A DNA stretch of 64,000 bases from Pyrus communis (lineage: Eukaryota; Streptophyta; Magnoliopsida; Rosales; Rosaceae). The notes below the pieces were generated by a model. It saw only the letters and a list, made by a program, of their open reading frames with translations. It had not been told where the DNA came from and did not search any database. Below, piece after piece: positions 11,671 to 24,139 of this stretch. Each line of letters opens with the position of its first letter. Position 1 is the stretch's first letter. The stretch lies in NCBI RefSeq assembly GCF_963583255.1, contig NC_084811.1, positions 19,797,742 to 19,861,741 of the forward strand. The letters run 5' to 3'. The position numbers and the translations under genes were made by a program.

Positions 11671-12819
11671 GAAAAAGATCAAAATATACGTACATACACA
11701 TACTGCACCTACCTTTTTTGCACATCTTCGACTGGTGTTAGACATTCCGATGTTGATGGTTTATGCAAATCAAATAACGTAGATCATAACTCCAAAAATC
11801 AAATGCATGGCCTTTTTCTTGAATAATTAAATTTTCAACACCATTAACATGTCTTTGAATTTGATACAGGTGCACAAATTGGTGTTTGTTATGGAACGGT
11901 TGCAAACAACTTGCCACCCGCACAAGAAGTGATATCTCTTTACAACCAGTACAATATTCAAAGAATGCGGCTCTATGGTCCCAACCACGATGCTCTCCAA
12001 GCCCTCAGAGGCTCTAACATTGAGGTCGTGCTTGGTGTAGAAAACGAACGCCTTCAAGACATTTCTTCAAGTCAGGACAGTGCAAATGATTGGGTCCAAA
12101 ATAATGTTGTAAACTACAACGATGTCAAATTTAAGTATATTGCAGTCGGAAATGAAATAAATGCCACAGGTCCAGATGCACCATTTGTTGGCCCTGCAAT
12201 GGAAAGAATTCAAAATGCTGTTTCTACGGCAGGGCTTGCAAACCAAATTAAGGTCTCTACCGCAGTTTACCCTATAATCCTCGAAAAATCGTACCCTCCA
12301 TCAAAAGGTTCCTTCAGACAAAACTATCGTCCATTTCTTGATCCAATCATCGGGTTCTTAGTTGGGAATCAATCTCCGTTACTTGTTAATATGTACCCGT
12401 ATTTTAGTTACATTCAAAGTCGTGACATTAGTCTTGAATATGCTCTTTTTACATCCCCATCCGCTCTAGTGAAGGATGGTGATCTTCAGTATCAGAACCT
12501 ATTTGATGCAATTCTGGATGCAGTTTACTCAGCGTTAGAGAAGGCTGAAGGTGGCTCTTTGAAAATTGTTGTATCTGAGAGTGGTTGGCCCTCAGACGGT
12601 GGGGCTGGTCAAGTGACAACGAAGGAGAATGCAAGAATTTACAACTCAAATTTGATTAAGCATGTGAAGGGCGGGACTCCAAAGAAGCCTGGAAACCCCA
12701 TCGAAACTTACGTGTTTAGCATGTTTAATGAGAATGAAAAACAAGGGGAGGCGACTGAGAAGCATTTCGGGCTCTTTTTTCCAAACAAAGAGCCCGTATA
12801 TCCCATTGATTTCAACTAG
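11515..12819 (+). CDS. Glucan endo-1,3-beta-glucosidase (GH17), spliced
   Basis: Two exons, 11515-11605 and 11870-12819, joined by a 264-bp GT-AG intron (phase 1), give a 346-aa protein. Exon 1 encodes a signal peptide (hydrophobic [13 protein letters not shown]), so the enzyme is secreted. The mature part starts at about residue 31 with GAQIGVCYG, as is usual for the family. GH17 hydrolyses beta-1,3-glucan (callose or fungal wall glucan). The acid/base is Glu126 (AVGNEI) and the nucleophile Glu267 (VVSESGWPS). The protein ends PIDFN without the C-terminal extension of vacuolar class I enzymes, so an apoplastic location is likely (inference). The length is normal. The splice junction restores the conserved GAQIGVCYG start. 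A diverged paralogue, with the same intron position, lies convergently at 27.9-29.8 kb. A pathogenesis-related (PR-2) role is plausible but not shown by sequence. Confidence 0.93.
11607..11670. repeat. (TC)n-(CA)n microsatellite at the splice donor of GH17 gene 1
   Basis: The intron begins GT and runs at once into a CT repeat (about 11608-11631) and then a CA repeat (about 11636-11669). The long ORF reading through it is not coding. Confidence 0.9.
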
Positions 12820-12851
12820 CTAGGTGTTGAAATTCTAGCTTTACCAACCAG

Positions 12852-12857
12852 AATAAA
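12852..12857 (+). terminator. Candidate poly(A) signal of GH17 gene 1
   Basis: AATAAA lies 33 bases after the stop codon. This is close for a plant near-upstream element, so a later site is also possible. Confidence 0.4.
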
Positions 12858-13429
12858 GGGGTGATAGTAACCCTAGTGAACACAAGAGGAATCGTTTTAT
12901 GAGTTGGAATTCGTGCCGGTATAATGCACAGCATGTAATACTACAATGTGATCTTTCTCCATATATATGTGTTCTTTTTTTTTTTAAGTGTACCAAGCTC
13001 AGTTTATATTATTACAATGTAATTCTCTTTGTTATTTATAGAAGTTGAGGTTTTTATTTTTCAAGCTTGGGTTATAGAGAATCGATCACATGACTTGTGC
13101 GAATGAATAACAAGAACTATTATTGCATGCTCTTAACCATTTAAACTATAAATATATCTTTGATTCGAAACAAATAATTTATTTTCTTTTTGTAAGACAC
13201 CAAGAATACAAGTTTCTTCGGCTTGCTGTCTTTTTTAAGCAATCCAAAACAGGTGTGAAATGTGGAAATTAAATTGACCGAATCAAAGACAGACTAGTTT
13301 GGGAAAATAGATGCAAAAGACTAAAAGAGTTATTACACCACGCCAATTACATCTAGACGGGTCATTTCAAATTGGACTACGTTTATCGTGTTAATAGAGG
13401 CAAGGGCATGCTAAATTGCCATGCTTACT
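12858..13429. other. 3' flank of GH17 gene 1
   Basis: AT-rich DNA holding the likely 3' UTR. No repeat or gene was recognised before the copia LTR at 13430. Confidence 0.4.
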
Positions 13430-16400
13430 TGTAGAAGTTTTAAGTTTGAATGTATTTTTCATAGATTGATTGAATGTACAAGAGGGGATATATAATAAGG
13501 TGGAAGGTTACAAGCAACCCTACCTTGGCAAATCCTACTAACCCGATAAACACCTAAAGATGCCATTCCTTAAGGGAGTGCAACAAGTAGCTAGCACACA
13601 ACTATCAACAAGTCAACTAGATGTCAATCTTCCTCAAATTAAGGGATTAGGCTTAATAGAGAATCTCATGAAAAGAGGAAACATAAAATCTGACAACATG
13701 GCAGCATGGGTATCAAGCTGGATCGAGGAGATTGATCGAGCCAAGCTTGTCAAGGAGACACTGAAAAGGAACTGAAGGAAGTGCTTTTGCGAACACATCT
13801 GCCAATTGATCATGACTGCGAGTATAGATGGTTTGAATAACTTGGGATTGAACTTGTGCCTTAATGTAATGACAGTCCACCTCAATATGTTTGGTCATTT
13901 CATGGAACACGGGGTTAGCAGCGATATGCATGGCTGCTTGATTGTCACACATGAGTGACATTGGAGTAAAACTAGAGAATCCCAAGTCAAAGTAACCCTT
14001 TGAGCCAAATTAACTCACATGTTGTCGATGCCATTGCAGGATATTCAACCTCCGCACTAGAATGTGCAATAACTTGCTATTTTTTTCTTTTCCATGTGAC
14101 AATGTTTCCTCCAACAAACGTACAATAGCCAGTGGTAGACTTCCTATCAATTGCATTTCTGGCCTTATGACGTTCAATTGATCCATCAACCTTGAATTTT
14201 GTCTTATAAATCCATCTACTTCCAATAGCCTTCTTCCTTGGTGGTAACTTCACAATGATCCATGTTTGATTGTTCTCCAAGGCATGAAGTTCATGCTTCA
14301 TCGTATTTCTTCACTCAGGAATTAGTTGAGCCTCTTAAAAGGTTCGTGGTTTAATGTGATGAGAGATTTCAACCAGGAATGTGGCATGATTCGGGTGAAC
14401 ATGACTATAACTCAGCACCTCAGTGATGGGGTGTTTGGAAGCAAAGGTGACATAGTCTCATAGCCTTGCTGGAGGTTGTTGAGCATGCACATGATTACGC
14501 CTTGTAGGAGGTAAAGTAGGAGTTTCTTCATGACTTTCATCTTAAGTAGACTTAATACCATCCTCCAAGTTTCTTCGTTGAGAAGACTCATGAGTAGTTT
14601 CACTCATGATATATGCTTGCTCATAATTGCTAGTGGCTTCTGGATCCAAGTGCACTGAGTGATCAATGCACGCAGGTAAGGGGAATAAATCACACATTAG
14701 CTCCCCATCTCGGGAGTGAGCAACCTCCTTGGAGAAATAGGGAACTGTTTCCTCAAATCTTATATCCCTAGACATAAGCATCTTGCTAATAATAGGATGA
14801 AAACATTTGTAACCTTTTTGGGTGGATGAATATCCCATGAAAACACACTTTGTAACCCTAGCATCCAGTTTGTCATGGTCCAATGCTTGAACATGAACAA
14901 AGCACGTGCAACCAAAGACTCTCAAATGTGATAAAGTTATATGTCTTCCTTTAAGAGATTCATAAGGAGACTTAAACTCTAAAACACGACTAGGCAATCT
15001 GTTGATTAAATAGGTTGCAGTGAGAATGGCTTGTGACCAAAATTTCTATGGTATGTTCATATGCAACATCAATGGACGGGTCTTCTCAACTAAATCCATG
15101 TTCTTTCTTTCAGAGATCTTATTTTGTTGTGGGGTTCCCACACAACCTGTCTGGTGAACAATACCATGAGAGCTCAAATATTGACTCATATTGTTGGATA
15201 AGAACTCAGTGCCATTGTTGATTCTTAAGTTCTGAATGGTTGACTGAAATTGAGTTATGACAAGTTGATGAAAGTCTTTGAACATAGTGAAGACATCCTT
15301 TTTTGTTTTTAATAGATATAGCCATGTTGTTCTAGAAAAATCATCCACAAAGATAACAAAATATTTATATCCATCAAAAGATTCATTAGTTGGACCCCAA
15401 ACATCGGAGTGTACAAGTTCAAAAGGTTTGCTAGCCCTAGACATTGAGGAACTAAAAAAGAGCCTAGTAAACTTGGAAAACTGACAAGTATCACACATTA
15501 TAGATGATTGATACATTTTGGGAAAGAGTTTAAGCAAAACAGTCTCTAATGGATGGGCTAATCTTTGATGCCAGATTTGTTGGTCCTTGGAAGGAATTGA
15601 ATCAACTTGGAAAGCTTTGACTAGACAAGGTTCCTTGCATAGATAGTAAAGACCATTCAGGAAGAACCCTTCACCAATTGTCTTCTTGCTAAGAGAATCT
15701 TGAAACACAACATTGCTTGGTGAGAAAGTGACAAGACAATTTAGGATTCTAGTGATCTTTCCTATTGACAGAAGTTGAAAAGGAAAGTTAAGACCAAACA
15801 ATACAGTAGACTCAAGGTTGTTTGAAAGAAACTTTACTTTTCCCACACCCAAAACCATGGCATTTTTTCCATTAGCAACTGACACATGAGAGGGTTTTGA
15901 CAAAGTTTGAAAACTATGTAAGTTTAAGGCTTTGTTTGTCATATGGTCAGTGGCTCCTGAGTTGATAATACAACAATCATGTTCAATACTAGTGTGAAGA
16001 GTAGTTGAGAATGCACTAAAAATACCTGGAGCTTTGCTTCTTGGTATATTCTCATTTTTAGCAAGGAAACATGCGAACTATCCCAGTAACGCAATGGGAT
16101 TTTCAGTTGTACCCCTTGAGCTTTCTACAGTTTCTCTATGCCCCTTGGTTTGCATGTATATTGCAAAGTCATTTATGAGCGAGACAGGATTTGAAGTGAA
16201 GTCCTGAATGCTCTCAGGGAATGAGGTATAGCTGTGATTTGCTGCATGCTGAGGTTTGTATAGGCCAGTGTGGAATTGCCTTGAAGGAATCATTCTGTGA
16301 TCCTTATTGAACTTAGGTTTCAGTTCAGGGTGCACAATCCAGCTCGTTTCCTCCACGTGACGTACATCATCACAGTAACTGCACTTCAAGTGTGGATTTT

Positions 16401-17512
16401 TACCCTTCTAAGGCCTGCTGTCTGAGGGTTTATGTTTGGCAGCATAGACTCTTGACTCAGAAATCTTGGAATTCTTTTACAAGTTCATCACCCTTTTCCA
16501 AGCTTCCTCATGTTGAACCGTGGCACACACCGTTTTGAAGGAAGGAAGTTCGACATTCATCAGGATATGACTCCTGAGATCCTTATAGTCCGAGTTCAAA
16601 CTCGCAAGCAGCTGATATATCTTATCTTCTTCGACTTTTTTTAGAAAAACTGCAGCATCAATGGTGTGAAGTAGATAAACATCTAACTCATTCCCATAGT
16701 CTTGAGACTTCCCAGGTAGTGCACAAAGGTTTTTCCATCCTGTTGAAGACTGGCAATGTTCCTCTTTAGCTGAAACACTTGTGCATTATTATTTTGATTC
16801 CTGTACATGTCCTTCACAAATTTCCATAGATCATGTGAGGACTCGGAGTAGTTGAAGATTTCAGTGATATGTTTCTCCATTGAGTTAAGAAGCATTGACA
16901 TGACTTGTTGGTCCTTACACAACCATGCTTCGTATGCTTGGGTAGAAGGCTCGAGTGCTTCAACTCCTCCATTGATGAACCTTAGCTTTCCTCTTCCACC
17001 GAGAGCAAGAGACACTACTCTAGACCATGGGAGATAGTTGAATTCATTCAACAAAACTAAGCATAAACACTGATTCGTATTTATCTCAGTATCTAGAACA
17101 AAAGAGGGAGAACTTTATGAGTTTTATCCCCCAAGGATGACACTGGAGCTTGAAGATGAACAACAGTAGAAAAAAAATGGGCAGAGACAGGTCAATGATG
17201 ACACTGCTTTGATACCATGTGGAAGTTTTAAGTTTGTTTAAATGTATTCTTCATAGATTGATTGAATGCACAAGAGGGGATATATAATGAAGTGGAAGGT
17301 TACAAGCAACCCTACCTTGGCAAATCCTACTAACTCGATAAACCCTTAAAGCTGTCACTCCTTGAATTAAGGGAGTACAGCAAGTAGCTAGCACACAACT
17401 ATCAACAAGTCATCTAGATGTCAATCTTACTCAAATTGAGGGATTAGGCTTAATAAAGAATCCTATGGAAAGAGGAAACATAAAATCTGGCAGCATGGCA
17501 ACATGGGTATCA
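13430..17512 (-). mobile_element. Minus-strand Ty1/copia element with internal deletion
   Basis: The left LTR (13430-13715, 286 bp) and right LTR (17218-17512, 295 bp) start TGT(A/G)GAAGTTTTAAG and end GGGTATCA. They differ at many positions and by several indels, so the insertion is old. The primer site, minus strand TGGTATCAAAGCAG, adjoins the right LTR (about 17204-17217), a variant of the tRNA-Met site. No clear 5-bp target duplication is visible (TTACT against GTCAC) and the polypurine tract is not recognisable. Gag, protease, integrase, RT start and RNase H remnants follow in normal copia order on the minus strand. Confidence 0.85.
13713..17054 (-). pseudogene. Copia gag-pol relic lacking the RT core
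   Basis: The pieces, in order from the right, are as follows. Gag capsid-like domain at 16683-17054 (YLPWSRVVSLALGG). Degenerate zinc knuckle at about 16380 (CSYCDDVRHVEET, with the last Cys missing). Protease end, GAG-pre-integrase and integrase core at 15046-15942 (HSDVWGP; INNGTEF; GTPQQN followed by SERKN). Integrase C-terminus at 14542-14997. RT entry at 14160-14301 (WIYKTKFKVDGSIERHKAR). RNase H tail at 13713-13985. At about 14155 the RT entry joins directly, in frame, to an RNase H motif (DRKSTTGYCTF), so the RT domain including the YVDD box is missing. Several frameshifts are also present. It cannot replicate itself. Confidence 0.85.
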
Positions 17513-17861
17513 GTCACCCCATATCCCATATCTCATCCCATATCATCTAATATTACTACTTAGCTCGTAATTCTTAAAACATAGACGAGGCGAAAAATAA
17601 TGCTAGTGACCAAAATTGTAAATTTATTTGCAAAATGCAACACACTGATGCCATCAACAGAAGAGCTTGTACAGGAAGACTAGCTGATATATTTAATTCA
17701 AGAATTGGACTAAAGCAAAGGTTGAATTATTGCCTTTTTAACATCTTATTTTTTTTCGAGTTACCACTCATACATCTTTTGCATTAAAGTTTATTAGACT
17801 GGTTAGATTGCAAACCACAGCCACCCTTTGTTATCAGAAAATAGTTACCTAGTTGAATTTG
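17513..17861. other. Intergenic, no feature seen
   Basis: It starts with short CCCATATC repeats next to the LTR. Otherwise it is unassigned AT-rich sequence. Confidence 0.3.
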
Positions 17862-17965
17862 ATTGGGTATTTAGGCAATTACGAAGATTGATGGAACGAT
17901 ATAAAGATACGCAAAAAGATTTGCACAAGGTTTCTATAGATTTGGAAAAAGCGTATGATGGCATC
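17862..17965 (+). pseudogene. LINE reverse-transcriptase fragment
   Basis: About 30 codons read LRRLMERYKDTQKDLH followed by SIDLEKAYDG. This matches the RT block of plant L1-type LINEs, where it normally reads HMVFIDLEKAYDRVP. Sequence on both sides is not recognisable as LINE. It is a short dead fragment. Confidence 0.7.
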
Positions 17966-20277
17966 CTTGGCCCCAACGACAAAGTCAAGTTCCTTAACCT
18001 TTGACCGTCAGCTTTACACCAAATTCTTTGAGTGTAGACTTCGTTTACATTAATTTCTTTTCTTGGGAAACTCCTCAGTAGCAGACGTTGTTCTCACCAA
18101 TTTCCAAAAGGGGTTGCGATTTTTATTGTTGTTGTAGTTGGACTTGGATGATGAAGATCCAATCTTGTTTGGATTAACAGACTCCTTGAATTTCACCTGG
18201 GTATGGCACTCGGCGGTAAATCCTAGCTCTTTGTCCTCGTACTTTTTGGTAGAGGAAAACTTAGCCTCTTACTTGTAGCCCAACTGACCAGTGCTCTTGT
18301 CCACTAACTGTTCAACATTGTAATTTTCAGTGTAATGGCTTGAGACTCCATAATATTCATCATTGTAGGAAGATCAGGCTTTACTCTGAACATTCTTTGG
18401 ACTCATTAAGCTTTGGTTTGCTCAGGTAGCCAATTGTGCCACTATATGCATACACAGGCTGTTTTGTATCTTTCTTCTTCGTCATTATGTTGATTCTAGG
18501 GTTCTATGTTTAATTATGGAACTTTGAAACAGCTCTCGCAAAGTATTGTGAATTTCAAAATGTCTTTGGCCTTGTCAAATCTTATTAACAGTTTTGTACT
18601 CTAGATTTTAATGGACTTATTTTGACCCTCAAATTCTTGAGTGTTCTTTCAGCCTTCTCGACATGGTTTCTCGCTCAATCAATGAGAAATTCATGATAGA
18701 TCGATTCGGTGGAAGTGTGTGCCTAATTCTTATCAATATGGACAGGAACGTTATGAGCATAACCTTTTCACAAGCTTACCAGACTTACCAGAAAATGTTC
18801 CACGTGGGTGTGAGGTTTTAGCCATCTTTTGGTAAGAGACTAGTGAAGGTTGTAGTGCAAGTAATCAGCAGATTGCATCACTATCTTCACACTGAATTGC
18901 ATGGTCACCACTCATTATCCTGCTGCAATTCATAAACACCATATCGTACTCTAGTAGTTCTTTTCCAACAATATGTAAATAAGTTCATTTGCACAAATAT
19001 TTTAAAGGTATCTTCCACCCAACCCTAACACACCTTTGATAGGCATTTACTGAGTTTAGATTCCATCTTGAGTTCCGAGTTTGGTATCTGAATGAATTAT
19101 CTAGACCTTGGAGGGCAAGTTGTATTCACTTGTATTGTGGCGTTAGCACATTTTGAAGTTGCACTTTTCTCGAAAAGTGTGTGCTCTTATTGGGTTTTTT
19201 AGGTTGATCACTTGTGAGCCCTTCTTCTTTACACCAACTTTGACCTTGTTTGACTAGAAGTCTGCAACTAAGCAAAAATAGAGAGGTGGATTGAGCATTA
19301 CAACAGTTCCCAAGAGATACTGCTTGTTGAGGAAGATGACTTCTCATTTTCTGTTACTTGGCTCGAGCTTTTAGGTCTACTATTAACATGGTAGCCACTT
19401 TTCTTGAATCCCAAGGTACAGTTTCAAGTGGGTTCTTTGTTGACAAAATTTTGGAGTAGTTGGTCACATTTGGAAGAACTGAGAAGGATGGTATGCTTGG
19501 TGTTGGATGGAGTCATTACGACAACAATTTTTGTTTTGTTCGGTTTGGGTATGGCATTGTTTGTGACATGGTACGAGAATGTTTTACATGCAACACTAGT
19601 TGGTAGAGGAATATTGTGAACTGGTATTTGGAGGATTGAATTTACGACATATGAGATTGTGCACCGTCAAGAAATCACTGTTTTCTTAACAAAACAACAA
19701 ATGGGTGGTCAATATCGCAGGCGGCCGACTGCGATATCGATGGTTTATTCGTTGGGTTTGTCAAGCAAGTGGGCAGGAAGACCCGTCTACGACAGCTGTC
19801 ATCGAATTGTTATTCTTAGGACTCAACCCAAAAACACATCTATTCTTGGAGTACATGAAGTACGTATATTTGAGCGAAACACACTTTCGTTTTCAGTTTG
19901 GTTTTTAGCAAGTATTTTAACTTCTGTTCATATATTTATATATTTGTTTTAGACGTTACAAATGCTTTAGGGGAAGTATTTCCGTTTTCAGTTTTAAGTT
20001 CAGCTCGATTTTTTTTTTTTACCTATATGTTAGTACATATCTATTTTGATGTTATCCTATTTTATGTACTTACTTTTGACCCTAATCTATTTTATGTTTT
20101 TCACTTTATACCTTTATAAAGTATGTTTCTACTTTTACACTAAAGTATGTATCTACTTTTACACTGATAGGGAAAGAAGGTATGAGCCTAGAGGCACGAA
20201 AGATGGAATCATTGCAACCCGATTGCGACAGGTTGGCATTTTCCCTTTTGTGCAACCGCTCTGACTTGATTTCTTCG

Positions 20278-20321
<44 letters not shown>

Positions 20322-20388
20322 CTTCTCCCTGTTTTTTAATTTTTCGGTGTAGCAAGTTATTTTAAATTTCAGGGATGAAATTTTTTTA
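17966..20388. other. Degenerate sequence, origin unclear
   Basis: No credible ORF. The minus strand of about 18050-18330 reads like a low-complexity protein tail (KSNYNNNKNRNPFWK) with a stop and could be a decayed gag or host gene fragment, but I cannot assign it. 19640-20270 holds unassigned short ORFs. A (TA)n repeat lies at about 20280-20312. Confidence 0.3.
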
Positions 20389-21015
20389 TAAGGCCTCCTC
20401 CAACCTTGGGCTAAATGCCAAATTATCCCATTTATTGCCCCCCTCCCCCCAAAACACCACCCAACCCAAGCTAAAACATTGGGCTAAAAGCCAAATGCTA
20501 AAGCTAGGCCAAATACCCCCGCCCCCCAAAAAAACGCGTGGACTCGCCTGCATTTGGGCCACTCTTGGCCCGCCCACTCGCCGACACACCCCACGCAGCC
20601 AGCATTAATTTAGCTCCAATCAGTGGGGGGGCCCACTGTCAGGGCCCCTATCAACCACTTCCTCGAGCCGAAGGGCTCTTTTCCGCACCAAACGGCCACA
20701 ATTTAAGGACCGTTGGCTGATCCAACGGTCCAGATTCAAATTTTATTTTTTTAAAATACGTTATTTTAAAATATATTGAATCCAATGGCTGAGATCGAAT
20801 ATAATCAAATATAACGATAAAAAAAAAAGATCCAACGGCCCAAATTTAAATCCAACGACTAAAATAATTTAAAAATTTTATTTAACTCAAAATTCACCCA
20901 AAAACTCTATAAATACCTATGTATTTATTCAAACATCCACACAAAACTCAATTTTCTCCTACAATTCTTCCAATTTATCTTTCTACCATTTCTTTTCATT
21001 TCCAAATTGTTCAAC

Positions 21016-21930
21016 ATGCCAAGAGAGCATATTAGAGGTCGTAATTGGACCTGTGAGGAAAATGTTGCTTTATGCTTAAAATGGGTTTCTGTTAGCGAAG
21101 ATGGTGCAGTTGGCACAAATCAAAATAAAAAGGTTTTGCGGGATAAAATCATTGCAAAGTTTCAGGAAAACTGCAACGGCGGCAGGTGGGACGGTGGTGG
21201 TGTTTATGATCGGTGGAAGACTATTAACAAAGCATGCACTTTATGGAAGGGAAGCTTGGAGAAAGCCATGGTTGGCATGGCTAGTGGAAGGAGTGCCACA
21301 GAAATTGTGAGTTTTTTTCTTGATATTTTATTTGTCATGTACATAATTTTTTTTTTGCAACTAATTATTTTTATGTATTTTTTGCATAGGGTGACAAAGC
21401 AATGGAAATTTACAAGACAAGAGTAACACCAAAAAAAATCAAGTTTTTAAGTTGCAACATGCTTGGGACGTCCTCAAGGATTGTCCGAGGTAGGGAACCA
21501 ATGTGGACCAACAATGGGGAAGATTATTTCAACGTGAAACCACACCGACAAATGTCATGTTGATGAAATGACCCCATCTCCTTTTTTTGCAAGGCCCTCG
21601 GGAAGAGATAAGCAAAAGGAAACAAAGAGAAAAGGGAAGTCCCAAGATCCGATGAGTGTACACTTTGCTACCGGAATTGCAAAATTGAACGAAACCCATA
21701 GCGCTTGACAACAAGAAGCGGCCCGAATGCGTTTGCAAATGAAGGAAGAAGGGGATAGGGAGCAAGATAGGTTTGAAATTAATTTCATGATGGAGAACCT
21801 CAACAAATACACTCCAAAGAGGAAGAAGTTCTTACGTGCTAAGCAAAAGGAAATTTTGCAAAACTATGCCTCAAGGAGTATATTTCAAGATGATGAATCC
21901 TCTGAACCTTATATCCCAAGTCAACCATGA
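21016..21930 (+). pseudogene. Harbinger ORF1 (trihelix/NAM-associated protein), broken
   Basis: The start ATG at 21016 opens exon 1 (21016-21306) with RNWTCEENVALCLKWVSVSE and a GGRWDGGGVYDRWKTIN block. These are typical of the Myb/trihelix-like partner protein of plant Harbinger elements, which binds element DNA and helps the transposase. A GT-AG intron (21307-21389) joins in frame to GDKAMEIYKTR. After that, frameshifts and stops scatter the rest (WTNNGEDYF at about 21510; RLQMKEEGDREQDRFE at 21730). The last open stretch ends at 21930. It is not functional as read. Confidence 0.75.
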
Positions 21931-22404
21931 AGTCCATCACCAAGTCAAGATGGTGGATATGATTACTAAGTTTATGTAGTGTATGAATTATGTGCTTTAT
22001 TAATTAAGTTTATTAATTGTCATTTGTATTAAGTTTATGTAGTTTATTAATTATGTGGTTTATGAATTATCGGTTGTATTAAGTTTAAGTGGTTTATTAA
22101 TTATGTGGTTTATGAATTATCGGTTATATTTAGTTTATGTGGTTTATTATATTGTTTATGTACTTTATTAAATTTATGTCTTATTAATTATTGTTCCTAT
22201 TAATCTAGATGTCTTCAATAATTATTGTACTTAATATTCCACACTTTGATGTAGAATAGATGCCTTCAATAATTCAACCTCCATTCAATAATTTATCCAA
22301 CGTACTAGACAAAATACTTTGCACAAGAAGACACTTAAATTTATTAATACAAAATAACAACATAGTACACTTAAAATTACTACATAAATGCTCAACCAAC
22401 ATCA

Positions 22405-23608
22405 TCAACGTTCACCTTCTTGGCGCCATACACGCTTAACCAAATCCTTGCGGAGTGTGTCATGCCCTTCAGGAGCTTGAATTCTATTTAAATGTCTCAT
22501 ATACTCACTCAAGGTGACCCTATCATGTCAGGTCTCATATGTGGTTGGAGCGAGATATTCAACATCTCTTACAATAGCTCTCGCATGTGTTGGTTGGTCA
22601 TCATCCACATCTTCGTCTGAATCTTCTTCAATTTCGATGTACTCATCTTCCACAATCATGTTGTGCAAAATTATGCACGTCATCATGATAGAATGGAGGT
22701 CTTCGGTATGCCAAAGTTGTGCAGGCCCTCTAACAATGGCCCATTGAGCTTGTAGAATCCCGAACGCTCTCTCCACATCCTTCCTATAAGACTCTTGCCT
22801 CTGGGAAAATAATTTCTTTTTTGCACTATTTAGATGAGAAATTTTTTTATTGAAATTCTGGTGCCCATCCATTAACAATATCATCGAACAGAGGAAAAGA
22901 CCAAAGAACGTTGATATCATTGTTTGATCCGGGAGTGCCGAAGAAAGCATGTCAAATTCATGTGTCATAAGATGCCACAATCTCGAGCACGATAGTTAGC
23001 TTGTTATGACGGCCCTTGAATTAGCCAGCCCAAGCAGTAGGATAATTCTTCCACTCCAAATTCATACAATCGAGACTTCCTATCATGCCAGGGAAGCCTC
23101 TTTTGTCTGCCTTGCGTAGAAGCCTCTTTTAAGTCTTCACGATTTGACAGAAGCGCTTCAGGTTCTCAATAGCAGTATTCTCTTCAACTCGGCAATACTC
23201 GTCAGTTAAGTCTACAGAGCACCCATTAGCTAACATGTGAAATGCAGATGTAAGCTTCTGATAAGGTGATAGACTTTGTCGGCCTACGACATCTATCTTC
23301 CTTGCAAAGTAGTGGTCATAATTAATAACTGCGTTCAAGATGCTTTCAAAAAGCTCTCTCCTCATCCGAAACCGCCTTTGAAAATCATAAATAGGAAATC
23401 TCGAACGCTGGATGAAATAATCTTTCATCATTCGTTCATGACACTCTTCTTTATTATGCTGCACAAATGAACGTCCCGTGACAGAACCACGATGGCTAGA
23501 TTCACTATGGTGCTTATATTGCATAAACGAGTTTACAAGTTCAGCTTCAGCATTGATCAATTATGCATCCTCAATGACAAGCCTTGCGTGGTATTGTGCC
23601 ATCTGCAT
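22405..23608 (-). pseudogene. Harbinger DDE transposase, broken
   Basis: Minus strand. The N-terminal half at 23129-23560 contains RSRFPIYDFQRRFRMRRELF and SPYQKLTSAFHMLANG, conserved in the plant transposon protein/DDE_Tnp_4 family. The catalytic region is recognisable: first Asp in GSLDCMNLEWKN (about 23065), second in GSNNDINVL (about 22920), and the third acidic residue in DVERAFGILQ (about 22765). The C-terminus ends near 22405. Stops occur near the N-terminus (EDA then stop), around 23020 and 22850, and at 22525, with a frame change between halves. The transposase would cut and join element DNA, but this copy cannot make a full protein. Confidence 0.8.
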
Positions 23609-24139
23609 TACCCTGTTACGCCTTCTTCTATCACCTATTGATGAGATATTGAGGATTTTTAGGAAACAAAAACTCTTTCAAAGTTGAAAGATTGGTGAAT
23701 ATAGAGGATGATTGAAGGTTGAAAGATTGCGTGATCAACTAATATTGGACCTGTGTTTATATAGAGGATGATTGATGAAAATTGAACAGTTGGTGAAAGT
23801 TGAAAGTTTGGTGTTGAATGGTTGGTGAAAGTTGAAAGTTTGGTGAAAGTTGAAGGCTTGCTTTGTGGAAAATTTAATGATTTTTCAATATTTATCGGAA
23901 TTTAAATATTTTTAGATTAAAATGTTCATAAAATTAATTTACGATAGTCTACATATTTTTTTTTAAATTTAATTTAAGAAAAAAATTAGCCTAAGTTCAT
24001 TATTTAATAATCCCAAGCTAAAATTTTAGGCCAGAAAAGTTGGAGCAGAAAATCTATTTTTGGGCTAAAAGTTAACTTTTCCGAGCTAAAAAATTTGGCT
24101 TTTAGCCCAAGGGTTGGAGATGGCCCAAAAGGGGTAGAT

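Larger units (their letters stand above)
20392..24125. mobile_element. PIF/Harbinger transposon, decayed
   Basis: The 3734-bp element has imperfect terminal inverted repeats: the left starts GGCCTCCTCCAACCTTGGGC and the right, inverted, GGCCATCTCCAACCCTTGGG. Flanking triplets are TAA (20389-20391) and CAA (24126-24128), consistent with the TAA/TTA target of this superfamily after one mutation. It contains the two convergent genes expected: a DNA-binding-type ORF on the plus strand and a DDE transposase on the minus strand. Both are broken. Subterminal 'TTGGGCTAAAAGCCAAA' words occur at both ends, where transposase would bind. Confidence 0.85.

Noticed and set aside
11431..11826. 131-codon ORF as the GH17 N-terminus or a separate gene
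   Set aside because: It starts before the expected transcript leader ends and reads through the microsatellite intron. Splicing at 11605/11870 gives the conserved protein instead.
22514..22747. Plus-strand ORFs over the Harbinger transposase (also 23276-23470 and 23478-23687)
   Set aside because: They are opposite-frame shadows of the transposase.
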